Shown here: piece after piece, positions 30,962 through 38,304 of the stretch | Layout of the letters: each line of letters opens with the position of its first letter | Position numbering within the stretch: position 1 is the first letter of the stretch | Source: CAZUHK01 sp964620345 | Lineage (GTDB): Bacteria > Planctomycetota > Phycisphaerae > Phycisphaerales > Zrk34 | Length of the DNA stretch: 38,304 nt | Direction of reading: 5' to 3' | Assembly: GCA_964620345.1 (NCBI GenBank) | Contig: CAZUHK010000009.1 | Span: forward strand, 1 to 38,304 | The notes under the pieces: generated by a model | Databases searched by the model: none | What the model was told of the DNA's origin: nothing | What the model saw: the letters and a program-made list of their open reading frames with translations, nothing else | Made by a program: the position numbers and the translations under genes

Positions 30962-32083
30962 TCAGTTGTGCGTCAGCGCCGCGTCGATGGCTGGCTGGTG
31001 AATCTTCTTCTGCTTGCCATCGGCCGACACGGTGGTCAGCATGTAGTTCTCCGCGGCGGTACCGAACACGGGGCGCTTGGCGATGTAGAGCACGGTCTTG
31101 TCGTTGTACCAGTCGGGGTACACCTTGACCGAGTTCATCTGCGCCCCGGCCTCGGCGGCGACGTCGGTCGCAACCGTCACGTCGTTGGTGAATTGCAGAT
31201 CGGTCACGATCAGCGACATGCCATCCACGTCGGTCGCGCCGATCAGCACCTTCGTCTGGTTCGGGCTGAACATACCGAAGCTCGCCTCGTCGCGGGCGAG
31301 CTTGACCGTCCCGGCCTTGATATCCACGGCGAACAGGCCGGTCGCCGGCTTCTGGTTGTTGTTCTGGCCCATGTCGGGGTCTTTGAGTTTCTCACCCGCC
31401 GCGCTGGCCGCGGCGGCGGTGAACAGCGCCTGGTCGCCCTGCGGGCTGACATCCATGTGCATCGGGTTCTGGCCGATCAGGTTCGCCAGCGCATCGCCCT
31501 TGCCCGACTCGGGATCGACTTTCATCAGCTTGCCGCGGTACAGGTCGGTCTCGGCGATCTTGCTGTCCAGCTCCACCACGTGCAGCGCCTTGCCATCGGC
31601 CGACCAGCGATGGATCGTGCCCACGGCATCGGCGATCTTCTTCGCGCCCCCACCGCTCAAGCTGATCACGTGCAGCTCCGGCAGGTTCTCATCAAACCCC
31701 TGGGCCTTCCCGTCGGCCACGCGCGTGAACGAGACGTGATCGCCCGTCGGCGACACCTGCACGTACGTCACGTTGCTCGCCGCGTGCAGTTGCTTCGCCT
31801 TGCCGGCCTTATTCACGTAGTGCAGCGTGAAGCTGCGGCCCATGTTGCCCGCGTCGTCGGTGGTCACCGTGACGATGCCTCCGCGATTGGGTACGGCCAC
31901 GGCGAACACCGGTGCCGCGCCCGTCTTCATCGCCGGCGTCACCTTGCCCGTGCCCGGATCGTAGTACACCACCCCCTCGGATCGCGGGATCACCACCCGA
32001 CCATCGCCGGTCACGTCCAGATCGATCGGCAGGCACCCGGCCAGCAGGCCCAGACCACACAGTGCAAACAGGCAACGTTTCAT
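30962..32083 (-). CDS. Beta-propeller (TolB/WD40-like) lipoprotein
   Basis: A 373-residue protein starting at 32083, with AAGGGGATC before the ATG; longer in-frame starts read through non-coding DNA. The N-terminus MKRCLFALCGLGLLAGC is a lipoprotein signal with lipobox LAGC. The body is a run of repeated beta strands with blade-like units of about 45 residues (VTYVQVSPTGDHVSFTRVADG; THRWSADGKALHVVELDS; MHMDVSPQGDQALFTAA; FGMFSPNQTKVLIGA), as in TolB-type propellers. It starts with DVTGDGRVVIP, which resembles a single Ca loop. The function is unknown; the fold usually mediates binding. It lies on the strand opposite to the sulfatase. Confidence 0.8.
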   Translation of the reverse strand: MKRCLFALCGLGLLAGCLPIDLDVTGDGRVVIPRSEGVVYYDPGTGKVTPAMKTGAAPVFAVAVPNRGGIVTVTTDDAGNMGRSFTLHYVNKAGKAKQLHAASNVTYVQVSPTGDHVSFTRVADGKAQGFDENLPELHVISLSGGGAKKIADAVGTIHRWSADGKALHVVELDSKIAETDLYRGKLMKVDPESGKGDALANLIGQNPMHMDVSPQGDQALFTAAAASAAGEKLKDPDMGQNNNQKPATGLFAVDIKAGTVKLARDEASFGMFSPNQTKVLIGATDVDGMSLIVTDLQFTNDVTVATDVAAEAGAQMNSVKVYPDWYNDKTVLYIAKRPVFGTAAENYMLTTVSADGKQKKIHQPAIDAALTHN

Positions 32084-32231
32084 GGATCGATCCCCTTGAT
32101 CGGTTAGTCGCGCGGCATTGTACCCCAGCCACGCCTGGCTCGACACACGATGCGTCACCTGAAGGTGTCGAGGGCTCGGGAGTCGATTCGGGTTTCCCGA
32201 TCCCTTTGCCGCTCCCAGGAGCAGAGGCCGT

Positions 32232-32259
32232 TTGACAAACGCGGGGAAAGTCTTGTCAA
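32232..32259. repeat. TTGACAA inverted repeat upstream of the lipoprotein gene
   Basis: TTGACAA (32232-32238) and TTGTCAA (32253-32259) are perfect inverted arms 14 bases apart. The same left segment (GGCC.TTTGACAA...GAAAGTC) recurs at 30847-30872 on the other side of the lipoprotein gene. It lies about 150 bases upstream of that gene's start and just past the end of the ABC gene. Confidence 0.35.
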
Positions 32260-32303
32260 CGGATCGCGAAGCGTTGCGTTGTCGGGCGTGAGGTGCGAGC
32301 AAG

Positions 32304-33452
32304 TCAGGCGAGGGTCTTTTCGGCTTCGAGGCACAGATTGGCGCCCGATTCGTGAGGGGCGGCCTCGGCGCGGTCCGGTTCGAAAAAGTGCATGCGATCG
32401 GTATTCAGATACACCGTCAACGCGGCGTCCGCCTGCAGGCCGCGATGGGCTTCGATTCGCGCCACGAAGTGATCGTGCTGGGCCGTGGCCAGGTAGACGT
32501 CCATCTTGTCGCCGAGCGGCTCGACGACATTGATGGTCACTTTCAGCGCGTTGTCCGACTGATCCGCGTAGGCGGTTTCACTGACGGCTTCGGGACGGAT
32601 GCCCAGCGTGAGCGGCGAGCCGACCTTGCCCTGCAGGTCGTCGGCCGCCCAGTCCGGGACGGCGATCTTCTGCGTGCCCTCGTCGAACCACAGCCGCTCG
32701 CCCTCGCTGACGATCGAACCCTCAAAGAAGTTCATCGGCGGCGTGCCGAGGAACCCGGCCACAAACAGATTGACCGGATGGCGGTAGATGTCCAGCGGCG
32801 AGCCGACCTGCATGATGTAGCCATCCTTCATCACAACCACGCGATCGCCGAGTGTCATGGCCTCTTCCTGGTCGTGCGTGACGTAGACGGTCGTGGTCTG
32901 CAGTTGCATGTGCAGGCGTTTGAGTTCGGCGCGCATCTGCACGCGGAGTTTGGCGTCGAGGTTGGAAAGCGGCTCGTCGAACAGGAAGCAGGCCGGATCT
33001 CGCACGATGGCGCGGCCCAGGGCGACGCGCTGGCGCTGGCCGCCAGATAGTTGCCGGGGCTTGCGGTCCAGCAGCTCGGTGATGCCCAGAATCTTCGCCG
33101 CGTCGCGCACTTTCTCGTCGAGCTGTTTCTTGGGCATTCGCCGCAGCTTCAACCCGAACGCCATGTTCTTGTACACCGTCATGTGCGGGTACAGCGCGTA
33201 ATTCTGAAAGACCATGGCGATGTCGCGATCCTTGGGCGCCACGTCGTTGACCAGCCGGTCGGCGATGCTGATGGTGCCGCCGCTGATCTCCTCGAGCCCG
33301 GCGATCATGCGCAGCGTGGTCGACTTGCCGCACCCGGACGGCCCGACGAACACGACGAACTCACGATCGGCGATGTCCAGGTCGAAATCGTGAACCGCTT
33401 CAACCCCGTTGGGATACACCTTCTTGACCTGTTCCAACTGGACGCGCGCCAT
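32304..33452 (-). CDS. Sugar-type ABC transporter ATP-binding protein (UgpC/MsmK/MalK-like)
   Basis: A 382-residue ATPase starting MARVQLEQVKKVYPNG at 33452. Walker A is GPSGCGKST (37-45), the Q-loop VFQNYALYPH (81-90), the signature LSGGQRQRVALGRA (135-148), Walker B FLFDEPLSNLDAKLR (156-170) and the switch YVTHDQEEAMTLGD. The C-terminal TOBE/regulatory domain (about 240-382) follows the MalK pattern (FLGTPPMNFFEG; LTLGIRPEAV; EPLGDKMDVYLA). Such proteins power import of oligosaccharides or glycerol-3-phosphate. No permease or binding protein is adjacent, which suggests a shared ATPase (as MsmX) serving several importers. Confidence 0.95.
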   Translation of the reverse strand: MARVQLEQVKKVYPNGVEAVHDFDLDIADREFVVFVGPSGCGKSTTLRMIAGLEEISGGTISIADRLVNDVAPKDRDIAMVFQNYALYPHMTVYKNMAFGLKLRRMPKKQLDEKVRDAAKILGITELLDRKPRQLSGGQRQRVALGRAIVRDPACFLFDEPLSNLDAKLRVQMRAELKRLHMQLQTTTVYVTHDQEEAMTLGDRVVVMKDGYIMQVGSPLDIYRHPVNLFVAGFLGTPPMNFFEGSIVSEGERLWFDEGTQKIAVPDWAADDLQGKVGSPLTLGIRPEAVSETAYADQSDNALKVTINVVEPLGDKMDVYLATAQHDHFVARIEAHRGLQADAALTVYLNTDRMHFFEPDRAEAAPHESGANLCLEAEKTLA

Positions 33453-33651
33453 GGGCTTCCTCGCTGCTGAAAGAACCAGACTGAGCCACCCAATCTTACC
33501 CGCCCATCGCCGACGTTGCAGCCCCGGGTGTGGACAAATGGCGGCCGGCTGCGCCATGGCCGAGCGCGGGTCTTATCATGGTCCCGAGCCAAACACGTTC
33601 CTCGAACCGTCCATCCCATGCCCATATCCCGCCCGCGTAAAGGATACTGAC

Positions 33652-35010
33652 ATGACACGCCCAAACCTGGTCACCCTGTTCAGCTTGTGCGTCATTCCGG
33701 CTCTGCTCGGCAGTGCCGCGGCGGCGGCCGACAACCTTCCACAAGCCCACTTCGCCGATGACATCTGGGGCAACAACTATGCGAAGTATCCGCACTTCCA
33801 GTTCCACCGGGGCGCGACCTACATCGCGCTGTCGGCAACCGATCGCGATGAGCCGATGGTCTGGGCCTACGACCACGACGCCGGGACGTGGCAGGGGCCG
33901 GTGCAGGTCGGTGAAAACCAGTTGCCCTCGAACGATCAGCACGGCAACCCGAGTCTGCTCGTCGACGATGATGGATACATCCACGTCTGGTACGGCGGGC
34001 ACGGCCACAAGACTTCCGAGCGCGTGTACGCGCGGTCGGCCAAGCCGCGCGACATCGCCAAATGGATCCACCCCGAGTTCGACACCAAGATGACCTATCC
34101 GATGCCCACCGTCCTGGGCGACGGGACCATCGCGGTGATGTACCGGCGGGGCAACCACTCGATGCCGGGGTCGGACCCGTGGCTGTACCGGTTTTCCAAG
34201 GACAACGGCCAGACCTGGAGCGATCCGCGCGTGATCGTGCAGCGCATGAGCCGTCGAAACGGCAAGGCGGACGTGTACTGCGTGCCGGCGAAGTTCCCCA
34301 ACCGAGACCGGATCGCCGTGGGCATCAGCGATGAGTACCACGAGGGCGTCAAGGATCGTCGCCACACCAGCGATGCAATCTTTTACCTCGAATACGACGC
34401 GACCGAAGACAAGATTTACAATGCCGCGGGCGAGGCGATCGACGCGCCCCGGGGCGTGAGCCACGAGCAGATGCTTGAGCACTGCCTAATCGCCGATTAC
34501 GCGGCGCTGGGCAACAAGAGTTACCGCATCTCGGCGCGGCCCGCGATCGCGGACGATGGCACGATCTATGTGCTGTCGCCCAACGGCGATCCAGCGGGAT
34601 TCGACCGCAATCCCGGCAAGAGCTACGGCGGCCTGCCGCGCATCTGGCGGTGGCTGCCGCAGCACAAGCGGTGGACTCACGCCGACCCGGGCCGCGGCCT
34701 GGCTTACTGGCTGCGCTGTGTTGACGGCAAGCTGGTCAATTACGCAAATACCGCCGACCACCGCCACGCCCGTCTGGTCAGCGCCGACCATGGCAAGAGC
34801 TGGCAGGTTGCGGCGGTGATCCACATTCCACGCCTGGCCGACAAGCGTTTTGTGACCTTATACAACGCCGCCCGCGGCAAGTTCCACCCCGATGCCCGGG
34901 CGATTTTATACGGCCGCGACCGCACCGACCGCCGCGCGTTGCTCTGGGGGGACACGGGCTTCTGTGAACAGCGGCCAAGCGAAGCGGAAGCCGGCCAATC
35001 GCCGCGTTGA
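33652..35010 (+). CDS. Secreted BNR-repeat protein, possible polysaccharide lyase
   Basis: A 452-residue protein with a signal peptide (residues 1-26, ending GSAAAAA), and AAAGGA eight bases before the ATG at 33652. The body is a seven-bladed propeller of the BNR_4 type with Asp-box-like turns (FSKDNGQTW; SADHGKSW). The block NDQHGNPSLLVDDDGYIHVW, then YGGHGHK, places His 97 and His 117 twenty residues apart; Tyr 164 lies in AVMYRRGNH. From memory this His-His-Tyr spacing resembles PL24/PL25 ulvan lyases of marine bacteria. It could equally be a non-catalytic or sialidase-like BNR protein. The sulfatase 3 kb upstream and the orphan sugar-type ABC ATPase fit a role in sulfated polysaccharide use. 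Confidence 0.75.
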   Translation: MTRPNLVTLFSLCVIPALLGSAAAAADNLPQAHFADDIWGNNYAKYPHFQFHRGATYIALSATDRDEPMVWAYDHDAGTWQGPVQVGENQLPSNDQHGNPSLLVDDDGYIHVWYGGHGHKTSERVYARSAKPRDIAKWIHPEFDTKMTYPMPTVLGDGTIAVMYRRGNHSMPGSDPWLYRFSKDNGQTWSDPRVIVQRMSRRNGKADVYCVPAKFPNRDRIAVGISDEYHEGVKDRRHTSDAIFYLEYDATEDKIYNAAGEAIDAPRGVSHEQMLEHCLIADYAALGNKSYRISARPAIADDGTIYVLSPNGDPAGFDRNPGKSYGGLPRIWRWLPQHKRWTHADPGRGLAYWLRCVDGKLVNYANTADHRHARLVSADHGKSWQVAAVIHIPRLADKRFVTLYNAARGKFHPDARAILYGRDRTDRRALLWGDTGFCEQRPSEAEAGQSPR

Positions 35011-35140
35011 CGGGTCGGATTCCGCACGCGCGTATCAGCGGCCTGACCGCACCGCGCCACGAATGCGCACGAATGCTGTCGATCAGATTAGCCGAGTGAT
35101 TCTCGGTGTGCTGCCGCGTGCTTCTGCGAAGGTCAGTCGA

Positions 35141-35926
35141 TCAGTCCAGCATCGCCACGAATTTCTCGTACTCGTCGGGCCTGGCTTCGACCACGTGCTT
35201 GGCTTCAGGGTAGGCACCGGAATCGACATCGTGCTTGAACTCGCCGAAGGCGGCGATGCGCTCCTGCTGCAGCCGGTCGTATTCGGCGGCGAAGTCGCGG
35301 TAGACCTTGGCATGGCGGGGCACATGGCCGCGGTTGACGCCCAGAATATCCTCGGCAAACAGGTACTGGGCATCGCCGCCGCTGCCGGCGCCCATCGAGA
35401 TGATCATGATGCTCACCCGCCGGGCGATCTCGCTGGCCATCTGGAACGGCACCACCTCCATCTCCACGCCCACGGCGCCGGCGTCCTCGTATCGCCGGGT
35501 GTCGTCGTAGACCCGTTTGGCTTCCTCGGCCGTCTTGCCCACCGCGCGGTTGCCGCCGAACCACGTCGAACGGTACGGCACGAACCCGACGTGGCCAAAC
35601 ACCGGCACCCACTCGCGGGCCATCTGCGCCACCCGCTCGACGCTGGCGTTGGTGTAGACCGCGTCGCCGCCGTCGGCCATGATCTGGTAGCCGGCCTCGA
35701 TCGCCTTGGCCTCGCTGGCGCCGTAGGGGCCGACCAGCCCGCCGGTGAGGAACACGCTGGGCGCAGCGGCACGGATCGTCTTCACATGGCTGGCGACGGT
35801 GACAAGCATATCGATGCCCGCCGCGTCGCAGGCCGCCGCCTCATCGGAGTCCATGGTAAAGACCTCCGTCAGTTGCCGCTTGCCTTTAAGATCGCGCAGG
35901 TCCGCGACGGTGAGTTTGCTGGCCAT
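35141..35926 (-). CDS. Divergent PanB-like (ketopantoate hydroxymethyltransferase family) protein
   Basis: A 261-residue protein; the ATG at 35926 has GGAG five bases upstream. The PanB barrel is recognisable: LRDLKGKRQL at the start, DEAAACDAAGIDML, EMEVVPFQMASEIARRVSIMIISMGAGSGGDAQYLFAEDILG in the second half (canonical: LE.VP...I....SIPTIGIGAG...DGQVLV..D.LG). Glu 157 fits the catalytic Glu. Yet the canonical GDSLGM loop is replaced by TVASH and the second strand D (VVADMPF) by VFLTGGLVGPY, so both Mg ligands seem lost, as does the KLEGG lysine (YTNAS here). True PanB activity is doubtful; a paralogue with another aldol-type or lyase role is likelier. panC is not nearby. Confidence 0.8.
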   Translation of the reverse strand: MASKLTVADLRDLKGKRQLTEVFTMDSDEAAACDAAGIDMLVTVASHVKTIRAAAPSVFLTGGLVGPYGASEAKAIEAGYQIMADGGDAVYTNASVERVAQMAREWVPVFGHVGFVPYRSTWFGGNRAVGKTAEEAKRVYDDTRRYEDAGAVGVEMEVVPFQMASEIARRVSIMIISMGAGSGGDAQYLFAEDILGVNRGHVPRHAKVYRDFAAEYDRLQQERIAAFGEFKHDVDSGAYPEAKHVVEARPDEYEKFVAMLD

Positions 35927-36189
35927 GCCGACTCCATTGAATTGTGCATGAGACATTCTGAACACACGTGGTTCTACCGACGGCTGCCGACGCCTGCAAC
36001 CGGCAGAGTGAGCTTCCCCCGCCACAGCCGGTCGCGGCGGATGTGACGCGCGGTGGATCAGTCGGCTGGATCGGCCGGCGGGCGTAGCCCGGACAAGCGG
36101 CGGACCGCATGCTCGGGCTTGGGGGGCGTACGCCGTGGTGGCTTAACCCGTGACGCGAGCCGGTCGATAGTGGAGGGGACGGCGTACGG

Positions 36190-37080
36190 ATGCGCCGGGG
36201 TTGTCGGTTCGGGGCAGGAGGCACGCGGTTGGTTACGGCGGTGCGCAATCGCACGTTTGCGGTGCTCGACGTGGCCGGCGAGGGCGACTTCACCAGCCGC
36301 TTTGTCGACATCGCCATCATGGGACTGATCATCGCCAACGTGGTGGCGGTGATTCTGGAGACCGTGCCGTCGCTGGCCGCGGCCCACGCGGGGTTTTTTC
36401 ATGCCTTCGATCTGCTCAGCGTGATGGTGTTCACGATCGAGTATGCGCTTCGGCTGTGGTCATGCACGAGCAACCCGCACTACCGCCACCCGGTCACGGG
36501 GCGGCTTCGATTCGCGGCGCGGCCGATGCTCGTGATCGATCTGCTGGCGATCCTGCCGTTCTACCTGCCGATGCTCCTGCCGATGGACATGCGGATGATG
36601 CGCGTGCTGCGGCTGTTCCGCATCCTGCGGCTGTTCAAGCTGGCGCGGTATTGGACCGCGTTGGATCTGATGGTCCGCGTACTGCGTCAGAAGAAGGAAG
36701 AGCTGATCGTGGGCTTTGCGGTCATGGGCATGGTGCTGATCTTCGCGGCGAGTCTGATGCATATGGTGGAGCACAAAGAGCAGCCCGAGGCGTTCGGCAG
36801 CATCCCCGCTGCGATGTGGTGGGCGGTGGCGACGCTGTCCACGGTGGGCTATGGGGATGTGTATCCGATCACGCCGCTGGGCAAGTTCGCCGGGGCGTTG
36901 ATCGCGCTGGTGGGGGTGGGCATGTTCGCCATGCCCGCGGGCATTCTCTCCTCGGGTTTCGCCGAGGAATACCGCCGCCGCCGCGGCACCCGCCCGCCGA
37001 TGCGATGCCCGCATTGCCAGAAGATGGTACACGGCCAGCGCGACGGCGACGTGATGCTCGATGAACTGGACGAGGACTGA
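36190..37080 (+). CDS. Voltage-gated potassium channel with C-terminal Cys motif
   Basis: A 296-residue channel subunit; GGAGGGGAC lies eight bases before the ATG. S1 is IAIMGLIIANVVAVILE. S2 is FFHAFDLLSVMVFTIEYALRLW, with a gating Glu. S3 is RPMLVIDLLAILPFYLPMLL. S4 is MRMMRVLRLFRILRLFKLARYW, with Arg/Lys every third residue, the voltage sensor. S5 is ELIVGFAVMGMVLIFAASLMHMVE. The pore helix leads to TLSTVGYGDVYP with the K+ filter at about 216-222, and S6 is GALIALVGVGMFAMPAGILSSGF. A hydrophilic tail has CPHCQKMVH (273-281), a half zinc-ribbon. The subunits should form a tetramer in the inner membrane. Confidence 0.95.
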   Translation: MRRGCRFGAGGTRLVTAVRNRTFAVLDVAGEGDFTSRFVDIAIMGLIIANVVAVILETVPSLAAAHAGFFHAFDLLSVMVFTIEYALRLWSCTSNPHYRHPVTGRLRFAARPMLVIDLLAILPFYLPMLLPMDMRMMRVLRLFRILRLFKLARYWTALDLMVRVLRQKKEELIVGFAVMGMVLIFAASLMHMVEHKEQPEAFGSIPAAMWWAVATLSTVGYGDVYPITPLGKFAGALIALVGVGMFAMPAGILSSGFAEEYRRRRGTRPPMRCPHCQKMVHGQRDGDVMLDELDED

Positions 37081-37170
37081 GCCGTCCAAGACACCCGAAG
37101 CTGCGATTATCCGCAAGCCGGCGGGCGGGTCGCTTCCCCCGGCTGAAATTCGGGGTAGACTTTCATCGGC

Positions 37171-38304
37171 ATGACCGACCAGCGCCCAAAGTCGACCGAC
37201 CCGCCGGTGAATCCGATCGCCAATCTGAAGATTGGCGATCGGCTGGGTCGCTTCAAGGTCACCGGCAAGCTGGGTCGCGGCTCGATGGGCTGGGTGGTCA
37301 AGGCCCAGGACATCACGCTCAAGCGTCAGGTCGCGCTGAAGCTGGTGCCCTACCAGTCCGACGACCCCGAGCAGCGGCAGTTCGCCGAGCAGTTCATCCG
37401 CGAGGCCCGGGCCGCGGCGTCGCTGATCCACCCGGGGATCGTGCAGATTTTCGAGGTCGGCGTGGACAAGGGGATGATCTTCATCGCGATGGAGATCCTC
37501 AACGGCGGCACGCTGGAGGACATCGTCGATGAGAGTGGGCCGATGCAATGGCCGCGCGCCGTCGAGCTGTGCATTCAGGCCGCCGAGGGCCTGGCCTACG
37601 CCCACGGCCGGGGCCTGGTCCACCGCGACATCAAGCCGGCCAACATCATGCTCGCCGACTCGGGCCACTGTAAAGTGACCGACTTCGGCCTGGCGCACTT
37701 CGACGCAGCCGACGAGCAGACCAGCGCCCCGTGGACCGTCGTGGGCACGCCCTACTACATGGCGCCCGAGGCGGGGCGCGGCCAGGCCACGGCGCAGTCG
37801 GACATCTTCTCGCTGGCCGGCGTGCTGTGGTTCATGCTCATCGGCAAGCCGCCGTTCGACATCCGCCATCTGTCCGACGTGCTGAAGGTGGGCCGGGAAC
37901 TGCCGCTGGCGTCACTCAAGCACGAGCGGCCGGACGTGCCGGACAAGCTCGTGCGGATTCTCGAAGCCGCGCTGTCGCACGAGCAGGACTTCCGTCATCA
38001 GACGGCGCAAGAGTTTGGCAAGGAGCTGCGCACGCTGCTCAACAAGGCCGAACGCACCGCGGTGGCCAAACCCGTAAAGCGAAAGCGGCGTGGTCCGGTG
38101 GTCGCGATGGTAGTGGTGCTGCTGCTGATCGCGGCGGCCAGTGGCGGCATCTGGTTCGCCACGCGCAGCAACGACGTCCCGGCCGACACACCGTCGGCCA
38201 ACAACCAGCCCCAGCCCCCCCCGCCCGAACCCCTACCGCCGGACACACCACCCGATGATCCTGCGCCGCCCGAGCCCCAGATCGAGGCCATCCCCGACGG
38301 CGGG
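37171..38304 (+). CDS. Transmembrane Ser/Thr protein kinase (3' partial)
   Basis: Open to the window edge, 378 codons visible. The kinase domain (about 27-290) has the Gly loop LGRGSMGWV (34-42), VALK Lys 57, the catalytic loop VHRDIKPANIM (150-160, Asp 153), DFGLA (171-175, Asp 171) and the P+1 region VGTPYYMAPE (191-200). This is the PknB/Hanks type. A basic stretch KRKRRGP precedes one membrane helix at about 309-330, and a Pro-rich outer segment (PQPPPPEPLPPDTPP) runs to the edge; the rest of the sensor lies outside. The ATG at 37171 has a possible -10, TAGACT, nine bases upstream and a poor ribosome binding site. No substrate or phosphatase gene is seen. Confidence 0.92.
   Translation, partial: MTDQRPKSTDPPVNPIANLKIGDRLGRFKVTGKLGRGSMGWVVKAQDITLKRQVALKLVPYQSDDPEQRQFAEQFIREARAAASLIHPGIVQIFEVGVDKGMIFIAMEILNGGTLEDIVDESGPMQWPRAVELCIQAAEGLAYAHGRGLVHRDIKPANIMLADSGHCKVTDFGLAHFDAADEQTSAPWTVVGTPYYMAPEAGRGQATAQSDIFSLAGVLWFMLIGKPPFDIRHLSDVLKVGRELPLASLKHERPDVPDKLVRILEAALSHEQDFRHQTAQEFGKELRTLLNKAERTAVAKPVKRKRRGPVVAMVVVLLLIAAASGGIWFATRSNDVPADTPSANNQPQPPPPEPLPPDTPPDDPAPPEPQIEAIPDGG
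37213..37242 (+). repeat. Perfect 14-bp hairpin inside the kinase start region
   Basis: Arms CCGATCGCCAATCT and AGATTGGCGATCGG with a two-base spacer form a perfect inverted repeat 42 bases after the kinase ATG. It encodes IANLKIGDR, just before the kinase domain. Confidence 0.7.

Noticed and set aside
36201..37064. 287-codon frame overlapping the potassium channel on the same strand
   Set aside because: Out-of-frame Arg/Gly/His-rich reading of the channel gene.

Overview
The window is GC-rich and densely packed, with genes on both strands and short intergenic gaps. Several features point to a Planctomycetota bacterium, probably near the Phycisphaerae: ECF sigma factors paired with membrane anti-sigma-like proteins, a large secretin with a PilM-type cluster, a VIT/VWA lipoprotein, dockerin-like Ca-binding repeats, a sulfatase, a transmembrane Ser/Thr kinase with a proline-rich tail, and RsbV/RsbW-type partner switching. 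No rRNA, tRNA, CRISPR array, phage or intact IS element was seen.

Layout. 1-1485: the end of an ECF sigma factor and its likely membrane partner. 1681-3618: purE, a xylose-isomerase-like TIM barrel and a NYN/PIN nuclease-like protein. 3652-4623 (-): a predicted outer-membrane beta-barrel. 4991-9321: a secretin, followed by a STAS / RsbW-like kinase / STAS regulatory trio. 9341-11691 (-): an unknown protein coupled to argS, with a decayed glutamine-amidotransferase remnant upstream. 12230-17791: three co-directional genes for a type IV pilus/type II secretion-like inner-membrane platform (a PilM-PilN-like fusion, then two single-pass membrane proteins). 17826-20114 (-): a small membrane protein and a frameshifted HEAT-repeat protein. 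20335-22597: a DUF2617-like protein, accD and a GbsR/MarR-type regulator. 22604-26365 (-): a tightly coupled operon of ECF sigma factor, dockerin-bearing membrane protein, cohesin-like secreted protein and VIT/VWA lipoprotein. 26611-28801: a PMT/ArnT-type glycosyltransferase and a gamma-glutamylcyclotransferase-like protein. 28802-35010: a sulfatase bracketed by inverted dispersed repeats, a beta-propeller lipoprotein, an orphan sugar-type ABC ATPase and a BNR-type protein with polysaccharide-lyase-like motifs. 35141-38304: a divergent PanB paralogue, a voltage-gated K+ channel and the start of a Ser/Thr kinase.

How the genes may work together. The secretin and the PilM-like cluster look like parts of one envelope-spanning secretion or pilus machine; its ATPase and pseudopilins are not in the window. 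The ECF/dockerin/cohesin-like/VWA operon is the best candidate for an undescribed system: a membrane-anchored dockerin sits where an anti-sigma factor normally would, next to a secreted protein with a cohesin-like strand pattern, so a cohesin-dockerin contact could gate a sigma factor. The sulfatase and the BNR protein suggest use of sulfated polysaccharides. All functional calls come from reading motifs by eye; no database search was run.
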